A stretch of DNA of 64,000 bases, from the NCBI RefSeq assembly GCF_000165125.1, contig NZ_AEIU01000003.1, forward strand, positions 1-64,000. The letters run 5' to 3'. Positions 17,345 through 27,119 of this stretch are shown here, piece by piece; positions within the stretch are counted from its first letter, which is position 1; each line of letters opens with the position of its first letter. The position numbers and the translations under genes were made by a program. The notes under the pieces are model-generated. The model searched no databases and had not been told where the DNA came from. It saw nothing but the letters and a program-made list of their open reading frames with translations. This stretch comes from Vibrio caribbeanicus ATCC BAA-2122 (GTDB taxonomy: Bacteria; Pseudomonadota; Gammaproteobacteria; Enterobacterales; Vibrionaceae).

Positions 17345-20300
17345 CTAAGTGTTTTCCTCAACATCTATCTGATCCGGGTTTAAAAAACGTTTGGCGTAAT
17401 TAATGTGTAAGTTATTTTTAATAAATAAGGAAAAGAGCTCACCATCTATGTGCTGATTTTTTACCATGTCTTCCATTATGGCGATCGCTTTGCTGAGCTT
17501 AAATGCCTTTTTATAAGGACGGTCGGCCGCCGTTAAAGCCTCAAATATATCAGCAATCGCCAAAATTCTCTCTTTAGTCGAAAGTTCATCTGCAGTAAGC
17601 TGGCGCGGATACCCGGTTCCTGCAAGTGTCTCGTGATGGGTAGTAGCGAGTCGCGCGACTTGCTTTAATTCGTCGGGGAAAGGCAAGCTCTCCAGCATTT
17701 TAATACCGCTTACCATATGTTCGTTGATGCGATAACGATCTTCTGCTGTTAGGGTTCCTCTTGAAATAGAGAGATTATAAACTTCTCCCAAATCACTCAG
17801 GTATTTTGGTGCTTTCATTTTTATGCCAAAGTCATAACAAGGCGGATGATATCTGGGTATTTTGTGCTCTGGAAGGTCCTTGAGCAGCGTTTGTTCAGTA
17901 TGGGAAATAGATAAACGATCCTTTTCAACCGGTGATAAGCCAATCCTATCATCAAAGTATCGCGTCCAAGTTTGTGAGCCAATTTGCTTTAACCTTGTTT
18001 TATCTTCCTCAGATACCAGCTTATCGCCAATATTTAGTGAAGCAATAAACTCAAACTCTTCGTGCAATCGAGCATATTGTTCATTCATCCATAATTCGAC
18101 TTGGTTATCTGGCTCACCGCTTGCCTTTTTTTCGAAACCAGTAAGCGTAATATCACGCCTTATCACCTCAAAGCGCATACGAATTTCATGCAAGCGATTA
18201 TAATTCGCCTCCAACTTCGTGCCTTTATCAACAATATGTTCAGGTACGGTTATCTTGCCACAATCATGTAGCCATGCCGCCAATTGGAATTCACGTTTTT
18301 CTTGTTCGTTATTAAAATTAAAACTCGCTAGAGAACCTGAGGTTTCAGCCTCTGCAGCCCTAGCAAGCATGGAAGCGATCACGGGGACACGATTACAGTG
18401 ACCTGCAGTGTAAGGCGATTTATCATCAATGGCTCGTGCGATAATTTGCACAATGGAGTCTAATAAAGCATCTTGCTGTTTTTCATGTGTTTGCAGTTGC
18501 TCTGCCAACTCCTCTACGGACTCGGATAACTGAGAAATTTCCCGAATTCGGCTCTCAACAGGTTGTAGAGAGTCGTATTTTTGTCTCTGGATTTTGCGAG
18601 TCTCTACCTTAAGCTCTCGAATTTGCTTGCTAATTGGGATACCGGAAAGCCACGCAAACCAAAGCGTTGGGAGCATAAACAATCCAGAGATCCCTGTAGC
18701 AACAATAACTTGACCCATCACCTGATTTTCAAGCACACTAACAGGCAAAGTAATCGCCAAAAACTCTTTTGGGGAAGAGGCACCCACTGGTTGTATGTAA
18801 ACGTAAGTATCACCTGCTTTTGTTCTCGTTTTCACCAAACTATCATATTGAGAAGGTGAAGCCATTAAGTCGTAAAAAACGGCATGAGGAATGACTCTAT
18901 GTTGAGTCGCTACCGTGTCACCCAACCATCGATTTAGCAATAATTCGTGCTCTACTTTGCCAATGTTTGCAATGGCTCTGTTAATAATAGGAATCAATAC
19001 TTTATAATTTTCAGTCAAAGCAATATGAAATCGAGTTTCAAATCCTTGGTCAAAAGGCGCTACATTTTGTATGATAGAGAGCCCCTCAGTAAAATACTGA
19101 TTAACTGCGAATTCCAATATAGCAACACTATCAATAAAACCATCAACTGCACCTAATTTTAAAAGAGATAACGCTTTATAAGTGTCTTCAACTTCAACTA
19201 ACTCTATCTCAGGATAATTCTTCCTCAGTTTTGGGATGATTGACCAACCTGCAAGTATGGCAACTTGGTTTCCATTGAATTCATTGAGATCTGTTATATG
19301 AGTGAATTCCTCTGGTACTAACATTCCAAAAGGTAGGGAAAAAAGCTTATCACTAAACACGCCTTTAGCGTAGCCATCTTCATGGCGCTGAAGAGAATGT
19401 AAAGCATCAATTTTTCCACTATTGAATTGGTTAAGGAACTCGGTCCAATCTAATCCGTTGACGTAGAGCCATTCGATGCCTGTCATTTGACCTATCATTC
19501 TGACCATATCAATCCCATAACCTCTAGGCTCACCAAGAACGCTGTAGTCAATGGGAGCCCAATTTCTCTGGTTTGAAATGCGCAAAGGATTTAGGCTGGT
19601 TACTAGAGCTTTTTCCTCCTCGGTCATCGGTAATGATTTCAACTGAGGCAAGCGCTCTTCTTTTAACGCAGGGTTAGTATCCGCCAATAATTCACCAGTT
19701 TGACGAAAAACATAAGCATCACTAGGTTGGCTGTCAAAAGTCCGGTTGAGAATTGCAGAAAGAGAAGTAATTAGAATATCAGCACCAATAACAGCATTAC
19801 CCGCTTCATTGAGAGAAGCATAGGTTTGCCCAGGCTCTGGCACTTGGGCAAACACGTATGGCTCTGTTTTTACTACCCCACCTAATTGTGCTTTTTGATG
19901 CCACGGTCTCAACGAGGGGTAGTAACCACTAACTGATCTTTGGACTCTGCGCACCTTGAGATCCTTATCGAGAAAAGAGAAAGTTCGTATTCTTTTTTTA
20001 TCCGTCTCCCATTTAATAGTGACTGAAAGCCATCTTTCATCTAACTTCGCCCCCACAATTTCCCTTAGTGTTTCTACAACATCTAAATTTATTATTTGAA
20101 AATAGTCATCATCCGAATTGCTAAAATACACACTATATAAATCGGGGGTCGCTTCAAGGGTAGTAACAAAGATAGTTTGCCAATGAATATCGTCAAGATT
20201 AGGGTCAATAACATGCGAAAGAGTCGCCACTACTCTTCGCATGCGGTCGTCGGTCCTTTCCATATTTTTAGAGACTAGCTGCGCTACAGAAGAAAAGCGC

Positions 20301-20446
20301 TCGAGCTGATTTTCCTCGAGCGTCTTATATATCAGGTTGAATTGAACAAAAAGTGCAACTGCAGCTGTCAAGGTTGCCACGAAGATAAGCAAAAGACCGA
20401 TAGTTAATCGAAAAGGAAAAGTACGTTTTTTATCATTTGAATTCAT
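17345..20446 (-). CDS. Membrane sensor with nested solute-binding domain and HD-GYP phosphodiesterase output
   Basis: About 1033 residues. Order: membrane helix near the N-terminus, a periplasmic Cache-type sensor (about 40-280), a family-3 solute-binding-like domain (about 280-510; LRISNQRNWAPIDYSVLG...YGIDMVRMIGQ), a return to Cache-like sequence (YVYIQPVGASSPKEFLAITL), a second membrane helix (about 590-610), a linker/coiled coil, then HD-GYP with HDCGK and HHETLAGTGYPRQL. HD-GYP domains hydrolyse cyclic di-GMP, so it probably couples an external small molecule to c-di-GMP breakdown. ATG 20446 is preferred to the GTG at 20461. It stands alone. Confidence 0.9.
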   Translation of the reverse strand: MNSNDKKRTFPFRLTIGLLLIFVATLTAAVALFVQFNLIYKTLEENQLERFSSVAQLVSKNMERTDDRMRRVVATLSHVIDPNLDDIHWQTIFVTTLEATPDLYSVYFSNSDDDYFQIINLDVVETLREIVGAKLDERWLSVTIKWETDKKRIRTFSFLDKDLKVRRVQRSVSGYYPSLRPWHQKAQLGGVVKTEPYVFAQVPEPGQTYASLNEAGNAVIGADILITSLSAILNRTFDSQPSDAYVFRQTGELLADTNPALKEERLPQLKSLPMTEEEKALVTSLNPLRISNQRNWAPIDYSVLGEPRGYGIDMVRMIGQMTGIEWLYVNGLDWTEFLNQFNSGKIDALHSLQRHEDGYAKGVFSDKLFSLPFGMLVPEEFTHITDLNEFNGNQVAILAGWSIIPKLRKNYPEIELVEVEDTYKALSLLKLGAVDGFIDSVAILEFAVNQYFTEGLSIIQNVAPFDQGFETRFHIALTENYKVLIPIINRAIANIGKVEHELLLNRWLGDTVATQHRVIPHAVFYDLMASPSQYDSLVKTRTKAGDTYVYIQPVGASSPKEFLAITLPVSVLENQVMGQVIVATGISGLFMLPTLWFAWLSGIPISKQIRELKVETRKIQRQKYDSLQPVESRIREISQLSESVEELAEQLQTHEKQQDALLDSIVQIIARAIDDKSPYTAGHCNRVPVIASMLARAAEAETSGSLASFNFNNEQEKREFQLAAWLHDCGKITVPEHIVDKGTKLEANYNRLHEIRMRFEVIRRDITLTGFEKKASGEPDNQVELWMNEQYARLHEEFEFIASLNIGDKLVSEEDKTRLKQIGSQTWTRYFDDRIGLSPVEKDRLSISHTEQTLLKDLPEHKIPRYHPPCYDFGIKMKAPKYLSDLGEVYNLSISRGTLTAEDRYRINEHMVSGIKMLESLPFPDELKQVARLATTHHETLAGTGYPRQLTADELSTKERILAIADIFEALTAADRPYKKAFKLSKAIAIMEDMVKNQHIDGELFSLFIKNNLHINYAKRFLNPDQIDVEENT

Positions 20447-20461
20447 CTTGGATATTTCCAC

Positions 20462-21003
20462 GCACCTTTATTGGCAGTTGTCTGTTTCCGGACTACTGAA
20501 CAATTGCTAACAGCCCCAGCAGCACAAGACTTTTCTGTTTGACTAAGAACCGGACTAAACAATATAGACCCACCCAAGTTTACAGCTGGCCAAGAACAAA
20601 AAAATAAAATATTACTTAATTAGTAAAGACAGAATTTGACAAACTTACAAGTCCGGCTGGCCACGTAATTGTTAGGGAGGCGAACTACGATTCTAATAAA
20701 CCGAGTAAAGTGTATTTCGTACTGAAAATAACAAGTTAAATTAGAGTATATGGCCATGTTCTAAGTCCTGAAAGCACTTGAGTAAATGTCGCTCGCGTAG
20801 AGCAGACACTTAGCTTTAATCCCCCCCAAAAAACACTAAGAAAAAAAAGACCTTATTTATTGAAACAATGTATAAAAAATTTAATTTTTAGCTAACGAAA
20901 ATCTCTCCATTATACTTAGACGTTGTGAACTTTACTTTGGGTTGTACTCGGTTTTACTCGTTTGAAAGCGAGTATTACTTCAAGCTAAATACGTGGAGGG
21001 ATT
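20462..21003. other. Long intergenic region with short related motifs
   Basis: About 540 bases without a convincing ORF. TCCGGACT/CCGGAC/GTCCGG motifs recur near 20488, 20551 and 20662, and GGCCA pairs occur at about 20588 and 20669, suggesting diverged inverted repeats. A run of C then A (20821-20845) lies near the end. A good ribosome site (GTGGAGGG, 20993-21000) belongs to the lipoprotein gene that follows. Confidence 0.35.
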
Positions 21004-21153
21004 ATGCATAAAAAACTATTCAAAGGACTCGCTCTATTGTCACTTTCTCTACTCATCGGAGCCTGCAGCGATAGCGATGGAGCAAGTGGAGTTTCGACCA
21101 ATTCACTCGTTTTACCAGAACAATTGGAGGTCGTGACGAATGAAACAGAATAA
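21004..21153 (+). CDS. Small lipoprotein, translationally coupled to the next gene
   Basis: A 49-residue ORF: MHKKLFKGLALLSLSLLIGA then CSDSDGASG..., a classic lipoprotein signal with lipobox LIGAC (Cys about residue 21). The mature chain is only about 29 residues and begins with acidic Asp/Ser. GTGGAGGG just upstream is a strong ribosome site. Its last 14 bases overlap the start of the exported-protein gene in another frame, so the two are probably made together. The +2 Ser favours outer-membrane sorting. Function unknown. Confidence 0.75.
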   Translation: MHKKLFKGLALLSLSLLIGACSDSDGASGVSTNSLVLPEQLEVVTNETE

Positions 21154-23332
21154 CTTATTTTTAATACTTGCTCTAATTTCACCATTATCGGTAAAGGCCG
21201 CATTTAATGACCCGGGGACCGCTTACACCAATGCTAAAGTCACCTCCTATGTATGGAATGACGCATTGGCTCCAATAGAGCTCGTGAACAGCATACTCTG
21301 CTTTACCGCACAATTTAATACCCATCAATTTGCTAATGCGGGAAATTATTTGGTACTCGCAGATGAAGCCGCATGCTTTGATAGTCAAGAAAATGGAGCC
21401 TCCGCACAGTCATCTGCCTCAAGCAATGTGCCCAAGTATATGAAGGCGGTGACTAATGTAACCCGTCAAAATGAATTTTCACCACTTGTCGTGAATGTCT
21501 GGTTACCGGAAATGGGTGAAGGAATTGAAACCCAAGCCATCAAGTTTAAAGCAGAAATATCTGAAGGTGCGAGTGAGAACAACCCCTTTGGGCAGTTTAG
21601 ATTTAATTACGATTTTTTTGATAGTTTTACAGCCAGCAATCAACTCGGGGGCGGTGAAGTAAATACAATCAATACTATAGAAAACTCAATAGGTTTCACT
21701 CTTTTTGAAACAAGCACCGAAGGTGCTCATACTTACCAGCAAAGCGCGAGCGCCGTCATGTCCAGTGACCGCTCCAATGGTATTGCTTTAACAGGCACTA
21801 GTCATACCTTAGACGGCGCAACATCCTACGCTGTAGCTTTCAACGACTCCAATGTACTGGTACAAAGCGTAAATAGTAACTTTGACAATTTACCCTACAA
21901 ATCGGGAGACAACAGTGGTACTTGCCTAAGCCGCACCAATTTTGACAGCCATGTCCATCGATACGATTTATTTAATGCAGCGACAGGCGCAAAAGTCGAT
22001 ATAAACAGCGGCTTTTCAATCAAATATGATGGTGATAATAACGGGAGCTATGAAAGCTATGGGTACGCTGGCTATTGGGGAGTCTGGACTGAAACGGAGG
22101 GGGCACTAGATAATGGTGATACCGTCATAGGAGAGACCAACGGTATCGAAAAAAATTATCAATATGTGAGCGCTCCGGGTCGTTTAATTAAACACAGTAT
22201 CAACACAATAAACTTGATTAATGCCAGAGGTATTCAATTCTCTTATTGGGATAATGATATTTTTAATGATAATAATTACGATCAATGGGTAGTCCAATAC
22301 ATGACAAACGCAGAAGATGGTGTTGCCGGGGATGGCTTCTATAAGACGGGCAAACTCAAATGGGAGAATAATGGTCCTCAAATTACCCCAGAGAGCCCTT
22401 ATCAACAAATACCGATAGTAGTTAACAGGCTGCTGCATATGTATTCCAGCCAACTGGGTGGTGAGGTAAAATACCGAGGTGGAAGTAACATCATCACATA
22501 TTACGAACAAACATTTATTAATGGGAGCGAAACTGGGGCTGGTGAGTTACTCAACTCAGAAACAATCACGTTAACATGCTTCGATCGGTGCCCGAAAGGT
22601 ACACTTGGTCAGTCAGACCTGACTGACTACTCAGGAGCAGGTAGCCCATTTGAAACAGGCCCTGGACCCATCAATTATACATTCTCAACATTGGGTCCCT
22701 ATCCACTTACACTAGTCAGGGTCACCAACTCACAGCCCGTAAGATACAATGCTTCGCTAACACAGAGTAACATAGCAAGTACGCGTCATAACTGGGGGGT
22801 ACGAAGCGGGCCAATGGGTATTGGTGTCGGCAGTGCTGATGACCTGTATGATCCTAATATTACCAATGAATACTATGTATGGGAGACAGGGATAAACGAT
22901 TGGAACCAACTGGCAGCGCTAAAAGATGACTCAAGCAATATCGTAAGTTTTTCTCGTCCTATCCAAATTGCCTATGAACATTCCAATATAAAAGATCGCA
23001 GCGGCAACGCAGATACCTATAATGGGCAAAAGTTTTTAATTAACTACGGTGGAAATGGAGATCTCTGGGGCATACCTAATAAAATAAATAGCGCCCGATA
23101 CCAACCTGCTTTCTCAATAGCCGATGGGGTACTAATGGGTAACTCAAACCAATATGTCATTAAGGCTACAGACATTGAGTACACAATGAAAAGTGCCACA
23201 GGAGAGTGCGCAGGTCTCACTTTACAAGACCCAGCAGTGCCAGTTCCGAGTGCCATTCAAGGTAATGCTGATATCGGCCAAATGCCAATTGTAACAGAAG
23301 AGCCGGCAGTAATAGGTGGCATCACTCAGTAG
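21140..23332 (+). CDS. Large exported protein of unknown function
   Basis: A 730-residue protein with a signal peptide (MKQNNLFLILALISPLSVKA, cleavage after KAA). The mature part is rich in Asn, Gly, Ser, Thr and Tyr, with acidic turns such as KYDGDNNGSYESYGYAGY and YWDNDIFNDNNYDQW that could bind calcium. Several Cys occur singly or as pairs (ILCFTAQF, EAACFD, TCFDRCP). It looks like a beta-rich surface or secreted protein; I recognise no family. It overlaps a small lipoprotein by 14 bases and ends at a hairpin, so the two form a short operon. Confidence 0.8.
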   Translation: MKQNNLFLILALISPLSVKAAFNDPGTAYTNAKVTSYVWNDALAPIELVNSILCFTAQFNTHQFANAGNYLVLADEAACFDSQENGASAQSSASSNVPKYMKAVTNVTRQNEFSPLVVNVWLPEMGEGIETQAIKFKAEISEGASENNPFGQFRFNYDFFDSFTASNQLGGGEVNTINTIENSIGFTLFETSTEGAHTYQQSASAVMSSDRSNGIALTGTSHTLDGATSYAVAFNDSNVLVQSVNSNFDNLPYKSGDNSGTCLSRTNFDSHVHRYDLFNAATGAKVDINSGFSIKYDGDNNGSYESYGYAGYWGVWTETEGALDNGDTVIGETNGIEKNYQYVSAPGRLIKHSINTINLINARGIQFSYWDNDIFNDNNYDQWVVQYMTNAEDGVAGDGFYKTGKLKWENNGPQITPESPYQQIPIVVNRLLHMYSSQLGGEVKYRGGSNIITYYEQTFINGSETGAGELLNSETITLTCFDRCPKGTLGQSDLTDYSGAGSPFETGPGPINYTFSTLGPYPLTLVRVTNSQPVRYNASLTQSNIASTRHNWGVRSGPMGIGVGSADDLYDPNITNEYYVWETGINDWNQLAALKDDSSNIVSFSRPIQIAYEHSNIKDRSGNADTYNGQKFLINYGGNGDLWGIPNKINSARYQPAFSIADGVLMGNSNQYVIKATDIEYTMKSATGECAGLTLQDPAVPVPSAIQGNADIGQMPIVTEEPAVIGGITQ

Positions 23333-23342
23333 TACAAGTAGC

Positions 23343-23383
23343 AAGGGGCAGCTTTGGATGCAACGTCTATTAGCTAGCCCCTT
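23343..23383 (+). terminator. Hairpin after the exported-protein gene
   Basis: AAGGGGC (with AGCT) pairs with (AGCT) GCCCCTT around an 18-base loop, 11 bases beyond the stop at 23332. The T-run is weak. Confidence 0.5.
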
Positions 23384-23416
23384 CCTATAACTGAATCGAG
23401 AGTGCCTCAAAAACGT

Positions 23417-23953
23417 TCAAAAACTCGAATTTGGAAGTTTGAGAAACTCTAACTCTTCATTCGTTGTGGATCGCCCTAGAATAAGATTTCTGTGAGGATA
23501 ACGGCCAAATTTATCGATAATCGCTTTGTGTTTCATTTCAAAATCCAAGTAACTTTCAATTCCCAGTTTCTCAAAATATCTCACGGCTTGCTGATGTATT
23601 ATTCTTGACTCACTATGCATGAAAGCCATGTAAAAGAAAACACGCTGCTCTTTTCCCAATTGACTGTCAAAGCCCTGATTTATCGCACACTGTGATAACG
23701 CAACGGCCATTGGGTCACATGCAAATGACTCAGGGCTATCCCGATAAATATTGCGTGAAAATTGATCGAGTAAGATGATCTCTGCTAGGGCTCCTTGTGG
23801 AGTTTCTCGCCAAGCAAATAGTTCCCCCGCTCTAGCCATATTGTGTAGTTCACCAAACCTGTCACTAATATTACGGTCGAAGTCGTCACTTTTTTGCCAC
23901 CATTGCCTCGGTTCAATTTCATCAAACCAAAACTCAAGAATTTGCTTATACAT
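23417..23953 (-). CDS. DUF924 family protein
   Basis: A 178-residue member of DUF924 (PF06041), a helical family of unknown biochemical role. The family features are visible: an N-terminal ILEFWFDE, RQWWQKSDDFDRNISDRFG, then LAEIILLDQFSRNIYRDSP and FFYMAFMHSES. No signal peptide or membrane segment; cytosolic. It is monocistronic and transcribed towards the preceding exported-protein gene. Confidence 0.9.
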   Translation of the reverse strand: MYKQILEFWFDEIEPRQWWQKSDDFDRNISDRFGELHNMARAGELFAWRETPQGALAEIILLDQFSRNIYRDSPESFACDPMAVALSQCAINQGFDSQLGKEQRVFFYMAFMHSESRIIHQQAVRYFEKLGIESYLDFEMKHKAIIDKFGRYPHRNLILGRSTTNEELEFLKLPNSSF

Positions 23954-24074
23954 GTTACACAGTTCCCCCTGTGATGAGTTATTAACGTTCTATGTCCGTA
24001 TGTTGCAAACATTCTTCATACACTTGATATTTAGTCATAGTTATCAGAATTTTATTCTAAACCCAAGTAACTTT

Positions 24075-24174
24075 TATACCCAAGTAACCTCAAGATGCTA
24101 GGTTCAGCGAGAATGGCTTGCTTGACAGGCAAGGCAACGATTTGAAAATCTAGTCATCTAAATTGAAAATCGGT
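24075..24174 (+). repeat. Truncated copy of the TATACCCAAGT repeat
   Basis: The left ~100 bases of the element (TATACCCAAGTAACCTCAAGATGC ... TAAATTGAAAATCGGT) are nearly identical to the copy at 285. The right two-thirds are missing. Just before it, AACCCAAGTAACTTT (24060-24074) repeats the terminus again, as if a second insertion or slippage occurred. Confidence 0.8.
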
Positions 24175-24399
24175 GATGGTGTATATGAACAACAGCATAT
24201 TTAAGATTGATGCCAAAGTAACCTTTAGCTATCTTTCAGCAAGCCTTGATTATTCAGTTACATGGAGACGGTAGCTCACTCGCCAAAATCAACTTATTAG
24301 TCTATGATTTAGTCAATTAGGGGATAGTTTTGCTACCTTTGTTACAAGTTATCTAGTCGTTTTGAGTGGTAAGGGTAGAATTAAGATAGGAGCAAGTGC

Positions 24400-25584
24400 G
24401 TGAGAGTACAAACTGCCTTTGCCAAAAATAAAGATACCAAACGGCTTCTTGATGATGCGTTGCAGCAGCTCACTTCAAGCGACATAAACCCAAGTGCCAT
24501 ATTTGCCTTCTTTAATACAGACCACCCGTTGCCCTCCATTCAATCGTCACTCACAGAGACATACGATTGCCCGATTCTACTTGCGAGTTCCTGCTTGGGC
24601 GCATTGGGCAGTAACGCCACAGGGCATGACTCGCTTAATGATCTGGTTGTCTTTGCATTAGAAGACCCAGATGGACACTATGGTGTTGGGAGTGATTCTA
24701 TCAGTTTGAAAAACCCGAGGGAGGCGGCCAGTAGTGCTATCATGGCTGCACTCGAAAATAGCGGTGTTTCTTTTGAGAGTCCAGCTTTAGTTTGGTGTGC
24801 TATGCCGCCAGGAAATGAAGAGGAAATGCTCGCGGGCTTTGCAGATGTTATTGGTCCCAATATTCCAGTTTTTGGCGGTAGTGCAGCAGACAATGACGTA
24901 ACCGGGCAGTGGCAACAAGGTACACACATAGATATCGGTGACGATAGAGTCGTAGTTGCTGTATTGCACACCAGTACTCCAATTGGTATGAGTTACAGCT
25001 CTGGTTACAGGCCGACAAAAAAAGAATGTATAGCGACCGATGTCGAAGGCAGGATCTTAAACCAATTGGATGATGAGCAAGCCGCCATTATTTATAATCA
25101 ATTAAGTGACAACAGTATTGCATCAAGCCTTACTGGAGGTAACGTTTTAGCCAGTACAACCTTATATCCTCTCGGACAAGAAATAGAATCTTCACTTGGC
25201 ATTACTGAATACCTTTTATCACATCCTGACTCTGTCACTGAAGATGGTGCTCTCACTCTTTTTTCAGAAATCAGCCCAAACACCCGCCTTGTCGTTATGG
25301 AAGGAAGTGTTGACGGTTTAATATCAAGAGCGGAAAAAGTGGTAGTCAATGCCATTGGCTTACTGCCTGAAGGATCAGAGCCCAAAGGGATATTAATCAT
25401 TTATTGTGCGGGTTGCATGCTGACTGTCAGTGATAGTATCTCAACCATGCTCGACAAAGTACGAAACAGCATTGGTGATATTCCCGTTGCTGGCGCATAT
25501 ACTTTCGGAGAACAGGGACGTTTTCTTGATGGCGTCAATCGACATGGTAACCTAATGATTTCGGCAGTTGTATTTGGGTCATGA
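24400..25584 (+). CDS. FIST-domain sensor protein (NosP/VpsV-like)
   Basis: A 394-residue protein made of FIST_N (about 25-220) and FIST_C (about 220-375). Motifs include LLASSCLGALGS, VFGGSAADNDV and the C-terminal CAGCMLTVSD...VAGAYTFGEQGRF. FIST proteins next to histidine kinases include NosP, a haem protein that senses nitric oxide, and V. cholerae VpsV. The following kinase gene overlaps the stop by 4 bases (ATGA), so the pair is co-translated and this is the likely input module. GTG start with TAGGAG upstream. Ligand (NO or other) is inferred from the family only. Confidence 0.87.
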   Translation: MRVQTAFAKNKDTKRLLDDALQQLTSSDINPSAIFAFFNTDHPLPSIQSSLTETYDCPILLASSCLGALGSNATGHDSLNDLVVFALEDPDGHYGVGSDSISLKNPREAASSAIMAALENSGVSFESPALVWCAMPPGNEEEMLAGFADVIGPNIPVFGGSAADNDVTGQWQQGTHIDIGDDRVVVAVLHTSTPIGMSYSSGYRPTKKECIATDVEGRILNQLDDEQAAIIYNQLSDNSIASSLTGGNVLASTTLYPLGQEIESSLGITEYLLSHPDSVTEDGALTLFSEISPNTRLVVMEGSVDGLISRAEKVVVNAIGLLPEGSEPKGILIIYCAGCMLTVSDSISTMLDKVRNSIGDIPVAGAYTFGEQGRFLDGVNRHGNLMISAVVFGS

Positions 25585-26966
25585 GCCAAGATTACGAAGA
25601 TCTATCGGAACAACTCAAACTCGTTTACCGCCTCAAAGAGCAAGCAGAACAATCGCAGCACCGTAGCGACCTTTTCTTGCGAGGTATGCGAGCAGTATTG
25701 GAAGCAGACTGCTCTGAAAGCTTATACCAAAAAATGTACGATATATTTACTCATATCGTCCCTTATGATGTTGCTTTCGTTCTAGAACAAGACAGTCCTG
25801 GCTACATGCGATGTACATCCAGTACCCAAGACATTCTGATTAATACCACTTGGCCAGTTAACGTTATTTTAAAAAAAGTGATTTCTGGCTCACCTACCGC
25901 TGTGATCAATGCAAAGCTTCAAACGGGTGCCTCCGAACTTCTTGAACGCGTCAAACCCGAGATAAACTCATTGATTTATTGCCCCTTAAAAGCATCCGGA
26001 AAGGATGCAGTCATCACATTTGGACATCAGCAAATAGGGTTTTACACCCAAGACCATGTAAGCGCTGTCAAAGGTTTTCGTGATTACACCGACCAAACCC
26101 TATTAAGTGTTCAAGCCAAGTTACTGGCAATGGAATCAGAACAACTACGACGAGATAAGGAAAAAGCAGAGCAATCCCTTCTTCGCTCAGAAAAGATGGC
26201 CTCAATCGGTCTCCTCGCTGCGGGTATGGCACATGAGATCAATAATCCAATAAGCTTTGTGTATAGCAGCGTGAACTTTCTGAGTGAACAACTCCATCTA
26301 TTACAAACCTTATCTCAACTTACTCAGGATATGTCCATTGACCCTAACAATATTGAAAAAGTGAAAAAAGTCTGCGAGTGGCATAAAAAACAACATATTA
26401 GTGAACTCATGGAAGAATTTGATGACATCTTTGGCGATCTAAAAGATGGCATCAACAGAATCAACGACATCATCGGCAGCTTAAAGTCATTCACACAGGA
26501 AAGTGGTCAAATCGAAACCTCCGCTTTTGATGTGATTAAAGCCATTGAAGAAACACTGGTTATTGCTTCACCAGAGATTAAGAACCAAGCGCAACTCCGG
26601 CTTGAACTCACTCCTATTCCGATGGTGAGAGGAAATAGCCGAAGGCTCGGGCAAGTCATTATTAATCTCATCATCAACGCAGGGCAAGCAGTGAATGAAC
26701 ATGGGGTCATTAATTTATCAACTGAATACGATGAAAATAGCCAGTCCATCAAAATCCGTGTTAAAGACAATGGGTGTGGTATTAGTGAAGCTTCAATGGA
26801 GAAAATTTTCTCCCCTTTTTATACAACAAAAGATGTAGGTGAAGGCACTGGTATGGGTCTTTACGTTTCTTATTCAATCATTGAAGCAATGGGTGGTAGC
26901 CTATCGGTAACCAGTCAGGTCAATGTTGGTTCTGAGTTTACTATCACCTTACCCACCGTGACATAA
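25581..26966 (+). CDS. Histidine kinase partner of the FIST sensor
   Basis: A 461-residue soluble kinase with no membrane helix. An N-terminal coiled coil, then a GAF-like region (about 35-180), a second coiled coil (MESEQLRRDKEKAEQSLLRS), a dimerisation/phospho-acceptor helix with His about residue 218 (AAGMAHEINNPISF), and a HATPase domain with N box VIINLIINAGQA, G1 KDNGCGIS and GEGTGMGLYVSYSII. It lacks a receiver domain, unlike VpsS-type hybrid kinases, so it must phosphorylate a separate regulator or phosphotransferase not encoded nearby. Overlaps the FIST gene by 4 bases. Confidence 0.9.
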   Translation: MSQDYEDLSEQLKLVYRLKEQAEQSQHRSDLFLRGMRAVLEADCSESLYQKMYDIFTHIVPYDVAFVLEQDSPGYMRCTSSTQDILINTTWPVNVILKKVISGSPTAVINAKLQTGASELLERVKPEINSLIYCPLKASGKDAVITFGHQQIGFYTQDHVSAVKGFRDYTDQTLLSVQAKLLAMESEQLRRDKEKAEQSLLRSEKMASIGLLAAGMAHEINNPISFVYSSVNFLSEQLHLLQTLSQLTQDMSIDPNNIEKVKKVCEWHKKQHISELMEEFDDIFGDLKDGINRINDIIGSLKSFTQESGQIETSAFDVIKAIEETLVIASPEIKNQAQLRLELTPIPMVRGNSRRLGQVIINLIINAGQAVNEHGVINLSTEYDENSQSIKIRVKDNGCGISEASMEKIFSPFYTTKDVGEGTGMGLYVSYSIIEAMGGSLSVTSQVNVGSEFTITLPTVT

Positions 26967-27119
26967 TTTCAACAATATCTATCGTTCCTCTCTCCCCGCC
27001 GAACAAGATAAATTCAATGGCCTTTGCTCTGTTACCTCATAAAACACTGGCATTAACAATCACTATAAAGCATAATAAAATCATTATCTTATAAAAATAA
27101 AAAGTATCAAAAACAGCTT

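Noticed and set aside
20462-20700. Possible integron attC-like sites (AACAATT...GTTAG with paired GGCCA and CCGGAC motifs)
   Set aside because: No proper 7-bp core pairs in the right spacing, no integrase and no cassette genes nearby.
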